A stretch of 64,000 bases of DNA, taken from Rhodoferax lacus (GTDB lineage Bacteria > Pseudomonadota > Gammaproteobacteria > Burkholderiales > Burkholderiaceae_C). The notes below the pieces were generated by a model. The model was not told the DNA's origin and did no database searches. It was given only the letters and a program-made list of their open reading frames with translations. Made by a program: the position numbers and the translations under genes. Location: contig NZ_QFZK01000005.1 of assembly GCF_003415675.1 (NCBI RefSeq), positions 1 through 64,000 of the forward strand, given 5' to 3'. This document shows positions 52,417-61,570 of this stretch, in pieces. Every line of letters starts with the position of its first letter. Within the stretch, counting starts at the first letter, position 1.

Positions 52417-53591
52417 TAGATGTTGCCCATCTGCGTGCGGTACCAGTGGTGAAAGTGCTGCATGCCGTCTTCCATGGGGCTTTGGTAGGGCCCGACTTCG
52501 TTGTCGCCACGCGCCAGCAAGGCGGCGCGGCCTGCGTCCATGCGTTCGCCGATTTCGTCGTCCTCGATGCAGGTCTCCATGTAGGCGGCCTGCTGGGCTT
52601 CGACGAACTCGCGCTCGAAGGCAGCAATCTCTTCGGGGTAGAAGAACTCCACCATGTTCATGGTCTTGTTTGGGCCCATGGGGTGCAAGGTGGACACCGT
52701 CAGCACATGCGGATACCACTCGACCATGATGTGCGGGTAGTAGGTCAGCCAGATGGCGCCGAACTGGGGCTGTGCATTGTTGCGGTAGGCCAGCAAGGCC
52801 TTTTGCCAGCGCTCGTACACCGGGCTGCCGGAGCGTGCCAGCTGGTTGGCAATGCCCACGGTCTGCACCGAGTAGTTGTCCTTGAACTCCCAGCGCAGGT
52901 CGTCACAGCTCACAAACTGTCCCAGGCCCGGGTGGAAGGGGCCCACGTGGTAGTCCTCCAGGTAGACCTCGATAAAAGTCTTCCAGTTGTAGTTGCACTC
53001 GTGCAGCTCCACGCGGTCCAGCACATAGCCATCAAAGTTCAGCTCGGCACGCGGACCCATGTTGGCGAGCTGCGCGGCCACATCGACACCGTTTTGCTCG
53101 AACAGCAGGCCGTTCCATTCCTGCAGCTTGTAGTTGTTGAGGTTCAGGCAGGGGTCGTGGTCAAAGTGCGGGGCGCCCAGCAGGGTGCCTGCGGGTACCG
53201 AGCCGCTGTTCACGCCGCTGTAGGTCCAGCGGTGCAGGGGGCAGACGATGTTGCCGCCGCCCGCAGCAGGCCCTTGGGTGAGCGAGCCCCGGCCCTTGAG
53301 CATGACCGCCTGGCGGTGCCTGCAGACATTGGAGACCAGTTCAATGCCGCTGGCATTGCGCACCAGGGCGCGGCCCTCGCCCTCCTGAGGCAGCGCATGG
53401 TAGTCGCCATGGTTGGGGACGCTCAGGGCGTGGCCCACATAGCGCGGACCGTTCTGGAAGATGTGCTGCATCTCCCGCGCATAAAGCGCCGTGTCAAAGT
53501 AGCTTGAGACGGGTAGCTGCGAGCTGCTGTTGGCAGCTTCGGCTGGCTTGGGAGACAGTACGGGAGAGATTTTTTTGTACAGGGTTTGCAC
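52416..53591 (-). CDS. Rieske-type aromatic-ring-hydroxylating oxygenase, alpha subunit-like
   Basis: The 391-residue product has a Rieske [2Fe-2S] centre with CRH and CPLH, separated by an unusually long 24-residue stretch because of a Gly/Ala insertion, and a catalytic mononuclear iron site with VYLEDYHVGPFHP. The C-terminal half is the SRPBCC-fold catalytic domain. No reductase, ferredoxin or beta-subunit genes are nearby. The substrate is unknown; the family covers aromatics, choline-like and other compounds. A strong terminator lies in its 5' leader. Confidence 0.9.
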   Translation of the reverse strand: MQTLYKKISPVLSPKPAEAANSSSQLPVSSYFDTALYAREMQHIFQNGPRYVGHALSVPNHGDYHALPQEGEGRALVRNASGIELVSNVCRHRQAVMLKGRGSLTQGPAAGGGNIVCPLHRWTYSGVNSGSVPAGTLLGAPHFDHDPCLNLNNYKLQEWNGLLFEQNGVDVAAQLANMGPRAELNFDGYVLDRVELHECNYNWKTFIEVYLEDYHVGPFHPGLGQFVSCDDLRWEFKDNYSVQTVGIANQLARSGSPVYERWQKALLAYRNNAQPQFGAIWLTYYPHIMVEWYPHVLTVSTLHPMGPNKTMNMVEFFYPEEIAAFEREFVEAQQAAYMETCIEDDEIGERMDAGRAALLARGDNEVGPYQSPMEDGMQHFHHWYRTQMGNI

Positions 53592-53611
53592 AACTCGGTC
53601 CTTTTAAGGAA

Positions 53612-53636
53612 ACAAAAAACCCCTGTGGACAGGGGC
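53612..53636 (-). terminator. Intrinsic terminator in the Rieske-gene 5' leader
   Basis: On the minus strand CCCCTGT (53635-53629) and ACAGGGG (53626-53620) form a stem with a 2-nt loop, followed by a run of T residues (53619-53614). No gene on this strand ends here. Upstream on the minus strand TACAAT (53679-53674) and a GGCAG/CTGCC hairpin (about 53664-53643) precede it, so it may end a small RNA or act as an attenuator for the Rieske-EamA-sulfurtransferase group. Confidence 0.75.
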
Positions 53637-53764
53637 TTGAAGGGCAGTTACCTCGAGAGCTGCCTGGGCGTTGATTGTAATCGCTGAATCGCCTGGGCCC
53701 GGAAATAGGCGTGCACAACTAAAACACGCAGCAAACAGGCACGGCTGGGCATCCTGATCAATAA

Positions 53765-53781
53765 TTGCTGCACTGCAACAA
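53765..53781 (+). promoter_or_regulatory. Candidate PhaR operator before the phasin gene
   Basis: TTGCTGCACTGCAACAA is a 17-bp imperfect palindrome (7 of 8 pairs) with two TGCA cores, lying 22 bp before the phasin ATG. TGC/GCA-rich palindromes of this kind are bound by PhaR, the repressor of phasin genes in PHA-producing bacteria. It is followed by the strong AAGGA ribosome binding site. Confidence 0.55.
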
Positions 53782-53803
53782 ATTTTTAACCCAAGGATCC
53801 ACC

Positions 53804-54280
53804 ATGTTCAAGAACACTCCCTTTGAAGCCATCGCCAAAACCATGTCGGAAGCCGCTCCGAAAATGAACCCTGCTGCCATGCAGGAAGCCATCAAGCCCG
53901 TGCAGGAAAACCTGAAGGCCTGGGCCGATCTGGCCCAAGTCCAGGCCAAGGAAGCACAGGCCGTGATCACCGACACCGTGGCCTCCATCAAGGGCGCCAA
54001 GGACCCGCAAGCCGCGTTTGAAGTGATGAAGGCCTCGGCCGAAGCCGGCATGGCCCTGTTCGCCAAGAACCTCAAGGCCGCCACTTCGCTCAGCGTGGGC
54101 CAGTTCCACACCAGCGTGGACGCCATCGAAAAGGCCCATCCCGCTCCTGAAGCCTTTGCCAATGTGGCCAAGAACCTGAAGGCCGCTGCTTCCACTGCCG
54201 AATCCACCCTGGACACGGCTCTGGAAAAAGGCGTGGCTGCTGTGGCATCTGCCACCAAGGCCACCAAGAAGGCACGTTAA
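53804..54280 (+). CDS. Phasin-family protein
   Basis: Phasins coat polyhydroxyalkanoate granules and control their size. The 158-residue product is entirely helical, alanine-rich and without a signal peptide, with the pattern WADLAQVQAKEAQAVI and MALFAKNLKAATSLS typical of the PhaP family of Burkholderiales. AAGGA precedes the ATG. A candidate PhaR operator and a strong terminator flank it; it is monocistronic. It implies that the organism makes PHA, although no PHA synthase gene is in this window. Confidence 0.9.
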   Translation: MFKNTPFEAIAKTMSEAAPKMNPAAMQEAIKPVQENLKAWADLAQVQAKEAQAVITDTVASIKGAKDPQAAFEVMKASAEAGMALFAKNLKAATSLSVGQFHTSVDAIEKAHPAPEAFANVAKNLKAAASTAESTLDTALEKGVAAVASATKATKKAR

Positions 54281-54320
54281 TTCGTTGCTAACGCGAGTGC
54301 GTTCCGGCCGCAAGGCATAG

Positions 54321-54353
54321 AAAAACCCGGCCCCCTGTGGGCCGGGTTTTTTT
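54321..54353 (+). terminator. Intrinsic terminator after the phasin gene
   Basis: AAAAACCCGGCCC pairs with GGGCCGGGTTTTT (54321-54353) around a short loop with seven T residues at the end. Confidence 0.93.
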
Positions 54354-54381
54354 GTTTGCGGGTCTGGCAGTGCCAAGCGCC

Positions 54382-54387
54382 TAAAAT
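54382..54387 (+). promoter_or_regulatory. -10 element before xseB-ispA-dxs
   Basis: TAAAAT (54382-54387) lies 42 bp before xseB, between the phasin terminator and the gene. The -35 is weak. Confidence 0.4.
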
Positions 54388-54429
54388 CGCAGTCTGCGGC
54401 TTTGCCGATCCACCAATCCCTGAAGAAAC

Positions 54430-54702
54430 ATGCCCAAGGCCAGCGCCCCCTCCCAGACCCCGTCCGCAGTTGCGGATGCGCCAGACGGCGCCGCACTGCC
54501 GCACAGCTATGAAGAGGCCACGCAGGAACTCGAAGCATTGGTGCGCCGTCTGGAGTCGGGTGAAATGCCCCTGGACCAATTGCTCAGTGGCTACCAGCGT
54601 GGTGCTGCCCTGCTGCAGTTTTGTCGCGACCGGCTGCAAGCCGTCGAAGACCAGATCAAGGTGCTGGACGATGGCACGCAGAAAACCTGGAAGGCGCAAT
54701 GA
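54430..54702 (+). CDS. xseB: Exodeoxyribonuclease VII small subunit
   Basis: XseB is the small helical subunit of exonuclease VII, which degrades single-stranded DNA. The 90-residue product has an Ala/Pro/Ser-rich N-terminal extension and then the conserved [25 protein letters not shown] hairpin in two blocks. Its stop overlaps the ispA start by 4 bp (ATGA). The xseB-ispA-dxs order is standard in proteobacteria. Confidence 0.95.
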   Translation: MPKASAPSQTPSAVADAPDGAALPHSYEEATQELEALVRRLESGEMPLDQLLSGYQRGAALLQFCRDRLQAVEDQIKVLDDGTQKTWKAQ

Positions 54703-55652
54703 TGGCGGCTGATGGTGCAAACGACATGCTGGTCTTCCAACTCGATTCGTGGTCAAGCAAACGCCTGGAGCAAGTAGAACGTGCTTTGGAGCGCTGGGTT
54801 ACTGCGGACGTCAGCCCCGGTTGCGTACATGCAGCACCTGCTGCGCTGGTGGAAGCCATGCGTTACGCCGTGCTGGACGGCGGCAAGCGCCTGCGGCCCT
54901 TGCTGGTGCTGGCCGCCCATGAGGCCGTGGCGCCTGACAGCAGCCTGTGTGCCGAAGCGGCCCTGCGTGCGGCCTGTGCGGTGGAGCTGATACATGCCTA
55001 TTCCCTGGTGCACGATGACATGCCCTGCATGGACAACGATGTGCTGCGCCGTGGCAAGCCCACCGTGCATGTGCGCTTTGGCGAGGCCAGCGCCCTGCTC
55101 GCGGGGGATGCCTTGCAGGCACTTGCCTTTGAACTCTTGACGCCCGAAGGCGATGCCGTCCAGCCCCTGCTGCAGGCCCGCCTGTGCAGCCTGCTGGCGC
55201 GCGCCGCAGGCAGTGCTGGTATGGCCGGTGGCCAGGCCATTGACCTGGCCAGCGTCGGCCACACGCTGACCGAGGCCGAGCTGCGCGAGATGCACCAGCT
55301 CAAGACCGGTGCCCTGCTGCAGGGCAGCGTCATGATGGGCGCCTCCTGCGGCACGCCCGATGCACGGGCACTCGCCGCACTGCAGGACTATGGCGCAGCC
55401 ATGGGTCTGGCCTTCCAGGTGGTGGATGACATCCTGGATGTGATTGCCGATTCCAGCACCCTGGGCAAGACTGCCGGCAAGGACGCCGACAACGACAAGC
55501 CCACCTATGTATCCCTGATGGGTCTGGCACCCAGCCAGGCTTACGCACAAGATCTTCTGGCCCAGGCACACCAGGCCCTGCAGCGCAGTGGCCTGGCCAA
55601 TACCCGGGCTTTGGCCGCGCTGGCCGACATGGTGGTCAACCGCGCCCACTAG
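54699..55652 (+). CDS. ispA: (2E,6E)-farnesyl diphosphate synthase
   Basis: IspA condenses IPP with DMAPP and GPP to make farnesyl diphosphate. The 317-residue product has the first aspartate-rich motif in [12 protein letters not shown], the second in [10 protein letters not shown], and the GGKRLRPLL motif near residue 60. ATG at 54699 overlaps the xseB stop and follows GGAAGG. It precedes dxs by about 50 bp. Confidence 0.95.
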   Translation: MMAADGANDMLVFQLDSWSSKRLEQVERALERWVTADVSPGCVHAAPAALVEAMRYAVLDGGKRLRPLLVLAAHEAVAPDSSLCAEAALRAACAVELIHAYSLVHDDMPCMDNDVLRRGKPTVHVRFGEASALLAGDALQALAFELLTPEGDAVQPLLQARLCSLLARAAGSAGMAGGQAIDLASVGHTLTEAELREMHQLKTGALLQGSVMMGASCGTPDARALAALQDYGAAMGLAFQVVDDILDVIADSSTLGKTAGKDADNDKPTYVSLMGLAPSQAYAQDLLAQAHQALQRSGLANTRALAALADMVVNRAH

Positions 55653-55701
55653 GCGCATGCTCACCATGTCCCCTGAACGCCCGCGCAACCTCACCACTTA
55701 C

Positions 55702-57588
55702 ATGCCGAACACACCTCACCCCCTGCTGGAAACCATTCACAGTCCGGAAGACCTGCGCAAACTCTCGCGGCCGCAGTTGCACACCTTGGCGACCGAATTG
55801 CGGGACTACTTGCTGCACAGCGTGGCCCGCACCGGCGGCCACCTGAGCTCCAACCTGGGTACGGTGGAACTGACGGTGGCGCTGCATTACGTGTTCAACA
55901 CGCCGGATGACCGGCTGGTGTGGGATGTGGGCCACCAGACCTATCCACACAAGATCCTGACTGGCCGGCGCGAGCGCATGGCCAGCCTGCGACAACTCGG
56001 TGGCCTGAGCGGCTTCCCGCAGCGCACGGAAAGCGAGTTTGATACCTTTGGCACGGCCCACTCCAGTACTTCGATATCGGCCGCGCTGGGCATGGCCCTG
56101 GCCTCCAAGATCAAGGGTGAGGAGCGGCGTGCCATTGCCATCATTGGTGACGGTGCGCTGACCGCCGGCATGGCCTTTGAGGCGCTGAACAACGCCGGAG
56201 TGGCGGACTGCGATCTGCTGGTCATCCTCAACGACAACGACATGAGCATCAGCCCACCCGTGGGCGCGCTCAACCGCTACCTGGCCCAGCTGCTCAGCGG
56301 CCAGTTCTATGCCGCTGCCAAGAACGTGGGCAAGACCGTGCTGAAGGGCGCGCCCCCGTTGTTCGAGCTGGCCAAGCGCATCGAGGAGACGGCCAAGGGC
56401 ATGGTGGTACCCGCCACGCTGTTCGAGAAATTCGGCTTCAACTACATAGGCCCCATCGACGGCCATGACCTGGACTCGTTGATCCCCACGCTGGAAAACA
56501 TCCGCCACCTCAAGGGCCCGCAGTTCCTGCATGTGGTCACCAAAAAAGGCCAGGGCTACCAACTGGCCGAGGCCGACCCGGTGGCTTACCACGGCCCGGG
56601 CAAGTTTGATCCGGCCATCGGCCTGCAAAAGCCGCAAATCGCCGGTGCCACCACCTTCACCCAGGTGTTTGGCAACTGGCTGTGCGATATGGCAGCGGCC
56701 GATACGCGCCTGGTGGGCATTACCCCGGCCATGCGCGAGGGCTCGGGCATGGTGGAGTTTGAGCGGAGCTTTCCCGAGCGCTACTTTGATGTGGGGATTG
56801 CCGAGCAGCATGCGGTGACTTTTGCTGCCGGTCTGGCCACTGAGGGCCTCAAGCCGGTCGTGGCGATTTACTCCACCTTTCTGCAGCGCGCCTACGACCA
56901 GCTGATTCACGATGTCGCCATCCAGAACCTGCCGGTGGTGTTTGCGCTGGACCGCGCAGGGCTCGTCGGGGCCGACGGTGCCACCCATGCGGGCGCCTAT
57001 GACATTCCCTATTTGCGCTGCATTCCCAACATGAGCCTGGCCTGCCCGGCCGATGAGAACGAATGCCGCCAGCTGCTCAGCACGGCCTTTGCCCAGAACC
57101 ATCCGGTGGCCGTGCGCTACCCGCGTGGTGCGGGAGCCGGTGTGGCCACCAGCGCATCGCTGGACGGCTTGCCCCTGGGCAAGGGAGAAATCCGCAAACA
57201 GGGCAAGGCGATTGCCATTCTGGCCTTTGGCACCATGCTGTACCCGGCGCTCAAGGCGGCCGAGGCCCTGGGTGCCACCGTGGTGAACATGCGCTGGGTC
57301 AAGCCGCTGGACGTGGAACTGCTCACCGCCGTTGCCCGGGATCACCAAGCACTGGTGACCGTGGAAGAGGGCGCCTTGATGGGCGGTGCCGGCAGTGCGG
57401 TGTTGGAGGCCTTGCAGGCCGCCGACCTGCAGTTGCCGGTGTTGCAACTGGGCCTGCCGGACGTGTTCATCGAGCACGGCGACCCGGTCAAGTTGCTGGC
57501 CCTGCAGGGCCTGGATGCGGCAGGCATTGAGGCCTCCATCCGCCAGCGTTTTGTCAGTCTCTTGCAGGCAGACGTGCAGGCGGCCTGA
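55702..57588 (+). CDS. dxs: 1-deoxy-D-xylulose-5-phosphate synthase
   Basis: Dxs makes DXP from pyruvate and glyceraldehyde 3-phosphate with thiamine diphosphate, the first step of the MEP isoprenoid pathway. The 628-residue product has the TPP-binding [18 protein letters not shown] and LNDNDMSIS, the HSSTSIS region, and the catalytic glutamate in [16 protein letters not shown] at 55702 gives the family-typical [18 protein letters not shown] start; ATGs at 55657 and 55666 just after ispA are alternatives and none has a good ribosome binding site. It is convergent with nhaD. Confidence 0.95.
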   Translation: MPNTPHPLLETIHSPEDLRKLSRPQLHTLATELRDYLLHSVARTGGHLSSNLGTVELTVALHYVFNTPDDRLVWDVGHQTYPHKILTGRRERMASLRQLGGLSGFPQRTESEFDTFGTAHSSTSISAALGMALASKIKGEERRAIAIIGDGALTAGMAFEALNNAGVADCDLLVILNDNDMSISPPVGALNRYLAQLLSGQFYAAAKNVGKTVLKGAPPLFELAKRIEETAKGMVVPATLFEKFGFNYIGPIDGHDLDSLIPTLENIRHLKGPQFLHVVTKKGQGYQLAEADPVAYHGPGKFDPAIGLQKPQIAGATTFTQVFGNWLCDMAAADTRLVGITPAMREGSGMVEFERSFPERYFDVGIAEQHAVTFAAGLATEGLKPVVAIYSTFLQRAYDQLIHDVAIQNLPVVFALDRAGLVGADGATHAGAYDIPYLRCIPNMSLACPADENECRQLLSTAFAQNHPVAVRYPRGAGAGVATSASLDGLPLGKGEIRKQGKAIAILAFGTMLYPALKAAEALGATVVNMRWVKPLDVELLTAVARDHQALVTVEEGALMGGAGSAVLEALQAADLQLPVLQLGLPDVFIEHGDPVKLLALQGLDAAGIEASIRQRFVSLLQADVQAA

Positions 57589-57595
57589 GGCGGGC

Positions 57596-58879
57596 TCAGT
57601 GCAGCAGGTGGTACTGGGCCATGTAGGCCAAGGCACCGGCCGCATAGCCCAGCAAGGCCAGTCCGCTGATCTTGCGCAGATACCAGAGGAAATCTATTTT
57701 CTCCAGGCCCATGGCTGTCACTCCAGCAGCTGAGCCGATGACCAGAATCGATCCCCCGGTGCCCGCGCAGTAGGCAATAAACTCCCACAAAAAGCTGTCG
57801 GGAGGATACTGCTGCAGGCTGTACATGCCCATGGACGCTGCAACCAAAGGCACGTTGTCCACCACGGCACTGACCAGTCCGATGATGAGCACAATGAGGT
57901 CTTGTCGGCCCACATGGTGGTCCAGCCATTGGGCGATGGTTGACAGGATATGGCTGTGTTCCAACACGGCCACGGCCAGCAGAATGCCGATAAAGAACAC
58001 CACTGAACTCATATCAATGCGGGTGAGCGCACGTGCCAGGGTCAGGCGTTGCTTGCGCAACTCTTCCTCCTGGCGGTGTACCAGGTCACCCACCAGCCAC
58101 AGCAGCCCCAAGCCGAACAAAATACCCATGAAGGGAGGCAGTCCGGTCCAGGTCTTGAACACCGGTACCAGCACCAGAATGGCCATGCCCAGGCAGAACA
58201 TGAGGTTGCGCTCAAGGGCGCTGGTCTCCTCGCCCAGCGCGGCATCACGCTGCGGTGGCGCCACCACTGGGCGCACTCCCAGCAGGCGGCTGGTCACCAA
58301 CAGGGGCACCAGCAGGTTGACCATCGAGGGAAGAAAGACGTTTTGCATGATCGCACCCGCGGTCACCTGACCACCTATCCACAACATGGTGGTGGTGACA
58401 TCGCCAATGGGTGTCCAGGCACCCCCCGCATTGGCCGCAATCACGATGATGCCGGCAAAGAACAGCCGGTCTTCCCGCACAAACAGCAGGCGCTTCATCA
58501 GTGACACCATGACGATGGTGGTAGTCAGGTTGTCCAGCACGGCACTCAGGAAGAAAGTCACCAGCCCCACCATCCACATCAGCGCTGAAAGTTGGGTAGT
58601 CCGTATGCGTGAGGTGATGACTTCAAAGCCGTTGTGGGCGTCTATCACTTCCACAATCGTCATGGCGCCCATCAGGAAGAAAACGATTTGTGCTGTGCCC
58701 ATCAGCGATTCACCCAATTGCTGGTTCAGCACAGCCGGGTTGTCCAGGTTGACGCCATAGACCGTCCACAGCAGTCCGGCACCGATCAGGGCAGAGGCCG
58801 ATTTGTTGATCCTGAGTGGATGTTCAAGGGCAATCGCGGCATACGCCAGAACAAACACAAGGGAAAGCCAGGTGGTCAT
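57596..58879 (-). CDS. nhaD: Na+/H+ antiporter NhaD-type
   Basis: The 427-residue product belongs to the ArsB/NhaD ion-transporter superfamily, with about eleven helices. It resembles NhaD of halophiles and chloroplasts, with the conserved TFFLSAVLDNLTTTIVM, ANAGGAWTPIGDVTTTMLW in part, and SAVVDNVPLVAA motifs. It exports sodium or lithium in exchange for protons. ATG at 58879 is used. It is the last gene of the leftward rpsA-to-nhaD run, 55 bp after crcB. Confidence 0.92.
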   Translation of the reverse strand: MTTWLSLVFVLAYAAIALEHPLRINKSASALIGAGLLWTVYGVNLDNPAVLNQQLGESLMGTAQIVFFLMGAMTIVEVIDAHNGFEVITSRIRTTQLSALMWMVGLVTFFLSAVLDNLTTTIVMVSLMKRLLFVREDRLFFAGIIVIAANAGGAWTPIGDVTTTMLWIGGQVTAGAIMQNVFLPSMVNLLVPLLVTSRLLGVRPVVAPPQRDAALGEETSALERNLMFCLGMAILVLVPVFKTWTGLPPFMGILFGLGLLWLVGDLVHRQEEELRKQRLTLARALTRIDMSSVVFFIGILLAVAVLEHSHILSTIAQWLDHHVGRQDLIVLIIGLVSAVVDNVPLVAASMGMYSLQQYPPDSFLWEFIAYCAGTGGSILVIGSAAGVTAMGLEKIDFLWYLRKISGLALLGYAAGALAYMAQYHLLH

Positions 58880-58934
58880 GGGCGGCAATGCGCACCGGAC
58901 GCGGGCGCACAAGGGTGTGGTGAAGTAGTGCGCA

Positions 58935-59330
58935 TCAGTGGACGGGCAGAAAAACCGTAGCGGACTTCATGCCTGCGATGGTCAGCAGCAAAGAGCCAAA
59001 CAGGTGTACCGACGTGGTCATCAGCGCGAGTGCGTAGCGCTGCTGCATGAGCATGCTGACCACCTCGGCCGAGAAACTGGAGAAGGTGGTGAGCGCACCC
59101 AGAAAGCCGGTGACCAGCGCCAGGCGCCAGACCGGGTCCAGATCAGGGACGGCATGGAACACGGCCACGCACACGCCCACCAGGTAGCCGCCAATCAGGT
59201 TGGCCGCCAGCGTGCCCATGGGCAGCACGGTGCCAGCTACCGTCAAGGTGGGGTTGAGCCACAGCCCCAGCTGCCAGCGCGCCAAGGCGCCCACACAGGC
59301 GCCTATACAGATGGCCAGAACCGCAACCAT
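58935..59330 (-). CDS. crcB: Fluoride-specific ion channel
   Basis: CrcB (Fluc) forms a dimeric channel that exports fluoride. The 131-residue product has four helices and the diagnostic motifs GALARWQL, GTLAANLIGGYLVG and GFLGALTTFSSFSAE. Its ATG overlaps the comEA stop by one base (TAATG). No fluoride riboswitch is seen upstream, as expected inside an operon. Confidence 0.95.
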   Translation of the reverse strand: MVAVLAICIGACVGALARWQLGLWLNPTLTVAGTVLPMGTLAANLIGGYLVGVCVAVFHAVPDLDPVWRLALVTGFLGALTTFSSFSAEVVSMLMQQRYALALMTTSVHLFGSLLLTIAGMKSATVFLPVH

Positions 59331-59620
59331 TACGGCACCTTGGCGCCCGCCTCAGGCACGACATAGGGTTGCTGGTTGACGGTCAGGCCGGCATCGGACA
59401 GTTTGGTGGCGGTGCGGGGCTTGATGCCTTTGACCCGTTGCATCAGGTCGGCCCAATCCTTGAAAAGCCCCAGTGCACGCGCGTCCAGGATGCGTGCCGT
59501 GGCCGCAGGACCCAGGCCACGCACGCTGTCGAGCTCGGCCTCATTGGCCGTGTTGACCTCGAGTGCCAATGCCGAAAACGACAGCAGGCACAGCAGGATG
59601 GCAAGGCTTGGCGTGCGCAT
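59330..59620 (-). CDS. ComEA-like helix-hairpin-helix DNA-binding protein
   Basis: The 96-residue product has a signal peptide and a helix-hairpin-helix domain (EVNTANEAELDSVRGLGPAA in two blocks, then ARILDAR). ComEA proteins bind incoming DNA in the periplasm during natural transformation. ATG at 59620 follows the hldD stop by 7 bp. It lies between hldD and crcB and could be used for competence, though no other competence genes are in this window. Confidence 0.88.
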   Translation of the reverse strand: MRTPSLAILLCLLSFSALALEVNTANEAELDSVRGLGPAATARILDARALGLFKDWADLMQRVKGIKPRTATKLSDAGLTVNQQPYVVPEAGAKVP

Positions 59621-59627
59621 GGCGGCT

Positions 59628-60644
59628 TCAGGCCTTGGACAGCCATTCCACATACTTGCCCACGCCGGTCTGCACGTCCACAAAGCTGTGGTTGCATCCG
59701 GTTGCACGCAGCGCCGACAAATCGGCCTGGGTGAAGCACTGGTACTTGCCGCGCAAGGCATCCGGGAAGCCGATGTATTCCAGCAGGCCCTGTTGCACCA
59801 TGGCGTCGAGTGACAACGCGCTTTCGCCCTGGGCGGCACGCAAGGTGTTGACCACCGAGCTGGCCACATCGTTGAAGGGCTGGGCCCGGCCAGAACCCAA
59901 GTTGAAGATGCCGCACTGGGCGGGGTTGTCAAAGAACCACAGGTTCACTGCCACCACATCGTCGATAAACACAAAGTCACGCAATTGGCCGCCGGGCACA
60001 TAGCCACCGTATTCGCCAAACAGTTTCACTTTTCCTTCGGCCTTGAACTGGTGGAACTGGTGAAAGGCCACGCTGGCCATGCGGCCCTTGTGCTGCTCGC
60101 GCGGGCCGTAGACGTTGAAGTAGCGAAAGCCCACCACCTGCTGGGTGCGTCCGGCCTTGGTGCGCTCGAACTGGGCTCCGCATTCGCGGCGCATGCGCTG
60201 GTCAAACAGCAGCTTGGAGTAGCCATACACATTGAGCGGAAGCTCAAAGGCAGGGTCTTCACGGAAGGTGTCGGAGCCGCCGTAGGTGGCGGCGGACGAG
60301 GCATAGAGCAGGCGGGCACCGCGCTTCTGGCAGGCCTGGAACAGGTTCCACGACAGGGTGTAGTTGTTGCCCATCATGAACTTGCCGTCGCTCTCCATGG
60401 TGTCGCTGCAGGCGCCCTCATGGAAGACGGCCTCCACCTGGCCGAAGTGGCCGCCGGCAAAGGCGCTGTAGAAATCGTCGGCATCGACGTAGTCGGAGAT
60501 TTTCAGGTCGGCCAGGTTGCGGAACTTGTCGCCCTGCGTCATGTCGTCCACGGCAATGACGTCGTCAATGCCGCGGGCATTCAGGCCCTTGATGATGTTG
60601 CTGCCAATAAAACCGGCAGCGCCTGTTACTACAACGCGGGTCAT
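59628..60644 (-). CDS. hldD: ADP-L-glycero-D-manno-heptose 6-epimerase
   Basis: HldD epimerises ADP-D,D-heptose to ADP-L,D-heptose, the donor for the LPS inner core. The 338-residue SDR enzyme has GAAGFIGSN, the ASSAATYG serine, the YGYSK tyrosine-lysine pair and the [19 protein letters not shown] region typical of HldD. Its ATG overlaps the hldE stop by 4 bp. Confidence 0.96.
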   Translation of the reverse strand: MTRVVVTGAAGFIGSNIIKGLNARGIDDVIAVDDMTQGDKFRNLADLKISDYVDADDFYSAFAGGHFGQVEAVFHEGACSDTMESDGKFMMGNNYTLSWNLFQACQKRGARLLYASSAATYGGSDTFREDPAFELPLNVYGYSKLLFDQRMRRECGAQFERTKAGRTQQVVGFRYFNVYGPREQHKGRMASVAFHQFHQFKAEGKVKLFGEYGGYVPGGQLRDFVFIDDVVAVNLWFFDNPAQCGIFNLGSGRAQPFNDVASSVVNTLRAAQGESALSLDAMVQQGLLEYIGFPDALRGKYQCFTQADLSALRATGCNHSFVDVQTGVGKYVEWLSKA

Positions 60645-61570
60645 GCAAAAAGCTCCTCATAAGACACAGTGGCGGTTCCAAACTTGCCCACCACAATACC
60701 GCCCGCCCGGTTGGCCAGCGGCATGGCTTCGCGCAGGCTCAGGCCCGCACCCACCATCGTGGCCATGGTGGCAATCACGGTGTCACCGGCACCGGTGACA
60801 TCAAACACCTCGCGGGCCTGGGCGCTGACGTGCAGTTCTCCATCGGCGTCAAACAGCGTCATGCCCTCTTCGCTGCGGGTCAGGAGCACGGCGTCCAGGT
60901 TCAGGTGTTCGCGCAGATTGTGCGCCTTGGTACGCAGGTCGGCCTCATCGCTCCACTGGCCAATGACCTGTTGCATTTCGGCCCGGTTGGGCGTGATGAC
61001 GGTGGCGTTGCGGTAGCGGGTGTAGTCGCTGCCCTTGGGGTCAATCAGGATGGGCTTGTTCAGGGCGCGTGCCTGCGCAATCATGTCGATCACGTGGGCC
61101 AGGCCACCCTTGCCATAGTCGGAGAACAGCACGGCGTTGTGGGCCGGCAGAATGGCCTCGAAGGTGGCCGTTTGCCCGGCCAGCACTTCGTTCTTGGGCG
61201 TGTTTTCGAAGTCCAGGCGTATGAGTTGCTGCTGGCGCCCGATGACGCGCAGCTTGACCGTGGTCTTGAGGTCCGCGTCGCGGCCAAAGTGGGTTTCTAT
61301 GCCGGTCTTGGCCACCAGGTCCTCCAGGTGGTGGCTGGCCTCGTCGTCGCCCACCACCGTCAACAGGCTGCCCTGGGCGCCCAGGCTGACCACGTTGTAC
61401 GCCACATTGGCGGCGCCGCCGGCGCGCTCTTCTTCGCGCGTCACGCGCACCACGGGCACGGGCGCTTCGGGGCTGATGCGGTCCACGGCGCCGTACCAGT
61501 AGCGGTCCAGCATCACGTCGCCCACGACCAGTACGCGGGCTTTGGAAATCTGTTCTTTTGTAATGGTCAT
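60641..61570 (-). CDS. hldA: D-glycero-beta-D-manno-heptose-7-phosphate kinase (RfaE domain I)
   Basis: This PfkB-type kinase makes D-glycero-D-manno-heptose 1,7-bisphosphate for LPS inner-core heptose. The 309-residue product contains only the kinase domain of E. coli HldE (477 residues); the nucleotidyltransferase domain must be encoded elsewhere, which is usual in betaproteobacteria. It has GGAANVAYN, and [14 protein letters not shown] with the catalytic aspartate. Both ends overlap neighbours by 4 bp (lapB before, hldD after). Confidence 0.94.
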   Translation of the reverse strand: MTITKEQISKARVLVVGDVMLDRYWYGAVDRISPEAPVPVVRVTREEERAGGAANVAYNVVSLGAQGSLLTVVGDDEASHHLEDLVAKTGIETHFGRDADLKTTVKLRVIGRQQQLIRLDFENTPKNEVLAGQTATFEAILPAHNAVLFSDYGKGGLAHVIDMIAQARALNKPILIDPKGSDYTRYRNATVITPNRAEMQQVIGQWSDEADLRTKAHNLREHLNLDAVLLTRSEEGMTLFDADGELHVSAQAREVFDVTGAGDTVIATMATMVGAGLSLREAMPLANRAGGIVVGKFGTATVSYEELFA

